Source: Nitrospirota bacterium
Lineage (GTDB): Bacteria; Nitrospirota; Nitrospiria; Nitrospirales; Nitrospiraceae
Assembly: GCA_005877535.1 (NCBI GenBank)
Contig: VBOM01000133.1
Span: 1-8,340, forward strand
Length of the DNA stretch: 8,340 nucleotides
Direction of reading: 5' to 3'
Position 1 is the first letter of the stretch. Each line of letters begins with the position of its first letter. Under the pieces are notes generated by a model. It was given only the letters and a program-made list of their open reading frames with translations. It did no database searches and was not told the DNA's origin. The position numbers and the translations under genes were made by a program. Below, piece by piece: positions 7,347-8,340 of the stretch.

Positions 7347-8340
7347 TCACCGAAGCTTTAAGGTACTCAAACTCAACAAGGCCAACAGGATGGCGATGAT
7401 CCACAAGCGCACAACGACCTTGGGTTCCTCCCACCCTTTCATCTCAAAGTGATGATGGATGGGCGCCATGAGAAAAATGCGTTTCCCGCGCGACTTGAAC
7501 GAGATAACCTGAAAAATGACCGAGACCGCTTCAATCACAAACACTCCGCCGACCATGAGGAGCAGCAGCTCATGCTTGCTGATTACCGCGACCGTGCCCA
7601 GCGCCGCTCCCAGTGGAAGCGAACCCACATCCCCCATGAACACGGAAGCCGGATAGGTGTTAAACCACAGAAATCCCAGACTCGCTCCCAGGATGGCGGC
7701 GGTGAACACCGCGAGTTCACCTGCGCCTTCGATGTGCTGAATGAACAGATAGTCCGACATGAGTCGATGGCCGGCGACATACGCGACGATCGTATAGGCC
7801 AACGCAGCGATCATGACGGGTCCGATCGCTAGCCCATCGAGACCATCGGTCAGATTGACGGCATTGGAACTCCCGACAATGACCAGTACGGCAAAGGCGA
7901 CATACAACCAGCCGAGATCCGGAACGACATTCTTGAAAAACGGGATGCTGAGCTTGGTCGTATAGCCGGGCAGAAAATAGAGGACCAGCGCGATCGCCAA
8001 GGCCAGCGCCACTTGCGCAGTGAATTTCTGCCAAGCCGACAACCCTTGCGATTGGATCTTGATGAACTTGAGATAGTCGTCGGCAAATCCAATCGCCCCA
8101 AAGCCCACCATGGCGGCGAGCACAAGCCAGACATAGGGTCTCTCGATATCGGCCCAGAGGAGCGTCGAGAGGACCACGGCAAAGAGGATGAGAATCCCAC
8201 CCATGGTGGGCGTGCCACTCTTCGCCAGGTGACTTTTGGGGCCGTCATCGCGAATCTGCTGACCCAGCTTCATGCCTTGTAACTTCCTGATCACCCGCGG
8301 GGCCAGTACAAAGGCGATCAAGAACGCCGTCACGGCCGCA
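7347..8340 (-). CDS. mraY: Phospho-N-acetylmuramoyl-pentapeptide transferase MraY (5' end outside window)
   Basis: MraY is the inner-membrane enzyme that transfers phospho-MurNAc-pentapeptide from its UDP form to undecaprenyl phosphate, making lipid I. About 330 codons are visible; comparison with E. coli MraY (360 residues) suggests about 28 N-terminal residues lie beyond the right edge. Numbering from the Val codon at 8333: [19 protein letters not shown] (28-46), GFADDYLK (82-89) with the Asp85-Asp86 pair, [12 protein letters not shown] (158-169), [16 protein letters not shown] (224-239) with the catalytic Asp235, and [12 protein letters not shown] (290-301) with the three-His motif. Hydrophobic segments between them match the polytopic family fold. 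The GTG at 8333 is an internal codon, because the frame and the family similarity continue to the window edge. The protein ends in TLKLR, as MraY usually does. murD starts 4 bases after the stop; upstream murF would be expected but cannot be seen. Confidence 0.97.
   Translation of the reverse strand, partial: AAVTAFLIAFVLAPRVIRKLQGMKLGQQIRDDGPKSHLAKSGTPTMGGILILFAVVLSTLLWADIERPYVWLVLAAMVGFGAIGFADDYLKFIKIQSQGLSAWQKFTAQVALALAIALVLYFLPGYTTKLSIPFFKNVVPDLGWLYVAFAVLVIVGSSNAVNLTDGLDGLAIGPVMIAALAYTIVAYVAGHRLMSDYLFIQHIEGAGELAVFTAAILGASLGFLWFNTYPASVFMGDVGSLPLGAALGTVAVISKHELLLLMVGGVFVIEAVSVIFQVISFKSRGKRIFLMAPIHHHFEMKGWEEPKVVVRLWIIAILLALLSLSTLKLR

Noticed and set aside
8331..8333. A GTG that could be read as the mraY start.
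   Set aside because: The frame continues upstream to the window edge (Ala-Ala codons), and MraY proteins have about 30 more residues before this point. It is an internal Val codon.
1..8340. A new biological system, mobile element, defence island or RNA gene within the window.
   Set aside because: Eight known cell wall and division genes fill the window almost completely in canonical order, with gaps of at most 67 bases and no foreign gene, repeat array or target-site duplication visible.

Overview
The window is a compact stretch of the bacterial division and cell wall (dcw) cluster. Every gene is on the minus strand, so transcription runs from high to low coordinates: mraY (cut by the right edge), murD, ftsW, murG, murC, murB, ddl, ftsQ (cut by the left edge). 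The order is the classical dcw order with murB inserted between murC and ddl, as in many diderm bacteria but not in E. coli. GC content looks high (roughly the upper 50s percent by eye). The order, the standalone type II-like MurB and the E-P-N-A-N-P-G form of MurG suggest a Gram-negative lineage such as Nitrospirota, perhaps Nitrospira, or a deltaproteobacterial-like group. This is inference; a protein search would settle it.

Layout from the 5' end of the transcript: mraY (8340-7347, lacking roughly 28 N-terminal codons), a 4-base gap, murD (7342-5933), a 32-base gap, ftsW (5900-4701), a 4-base ATGA overlap, murG (4704-3586), a 67-base gap (the longest in the window), murC (3518-2127), a 4-base gap, murB (2122-1172), a 4-base gap, ddl (1167-157), a 4-base ATGA overlap, and ftsQ (160-1, first 53 codons only). 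No stretch over 300 bases lacks a gene. I see no convincing promoter, terminator, RNA gene, mobile element, repeat array or CRISPR. The spacing suggests one polycistronic transcript with translational coupling.

The genes form one pathway. MurB and MurC finish UDP-MurNAc and add L-Ala. MurD adds D-Glu. Ddl makes D-Ala-D-Ala for MurF, which should lie upstream beyond the window. MraY moves the muropeptide onto undecaprenyl phosphate to give lipid I, and MurG adds GlcNAc to give lipid II. FtsW polymerises lipid II at the septum, and FtsQ belongs to the divisome complex that controls it.

I did not find an undescribed system here. The points worth a second look are small: a MurB flavin-binding loop one residue shorter than the family pattern, a few substitutions in MurB, MurD and Ddl motifs, a recurring start/stop arrangement at gene junctions, and a possible 32-codon ORF bridging murG and murC.
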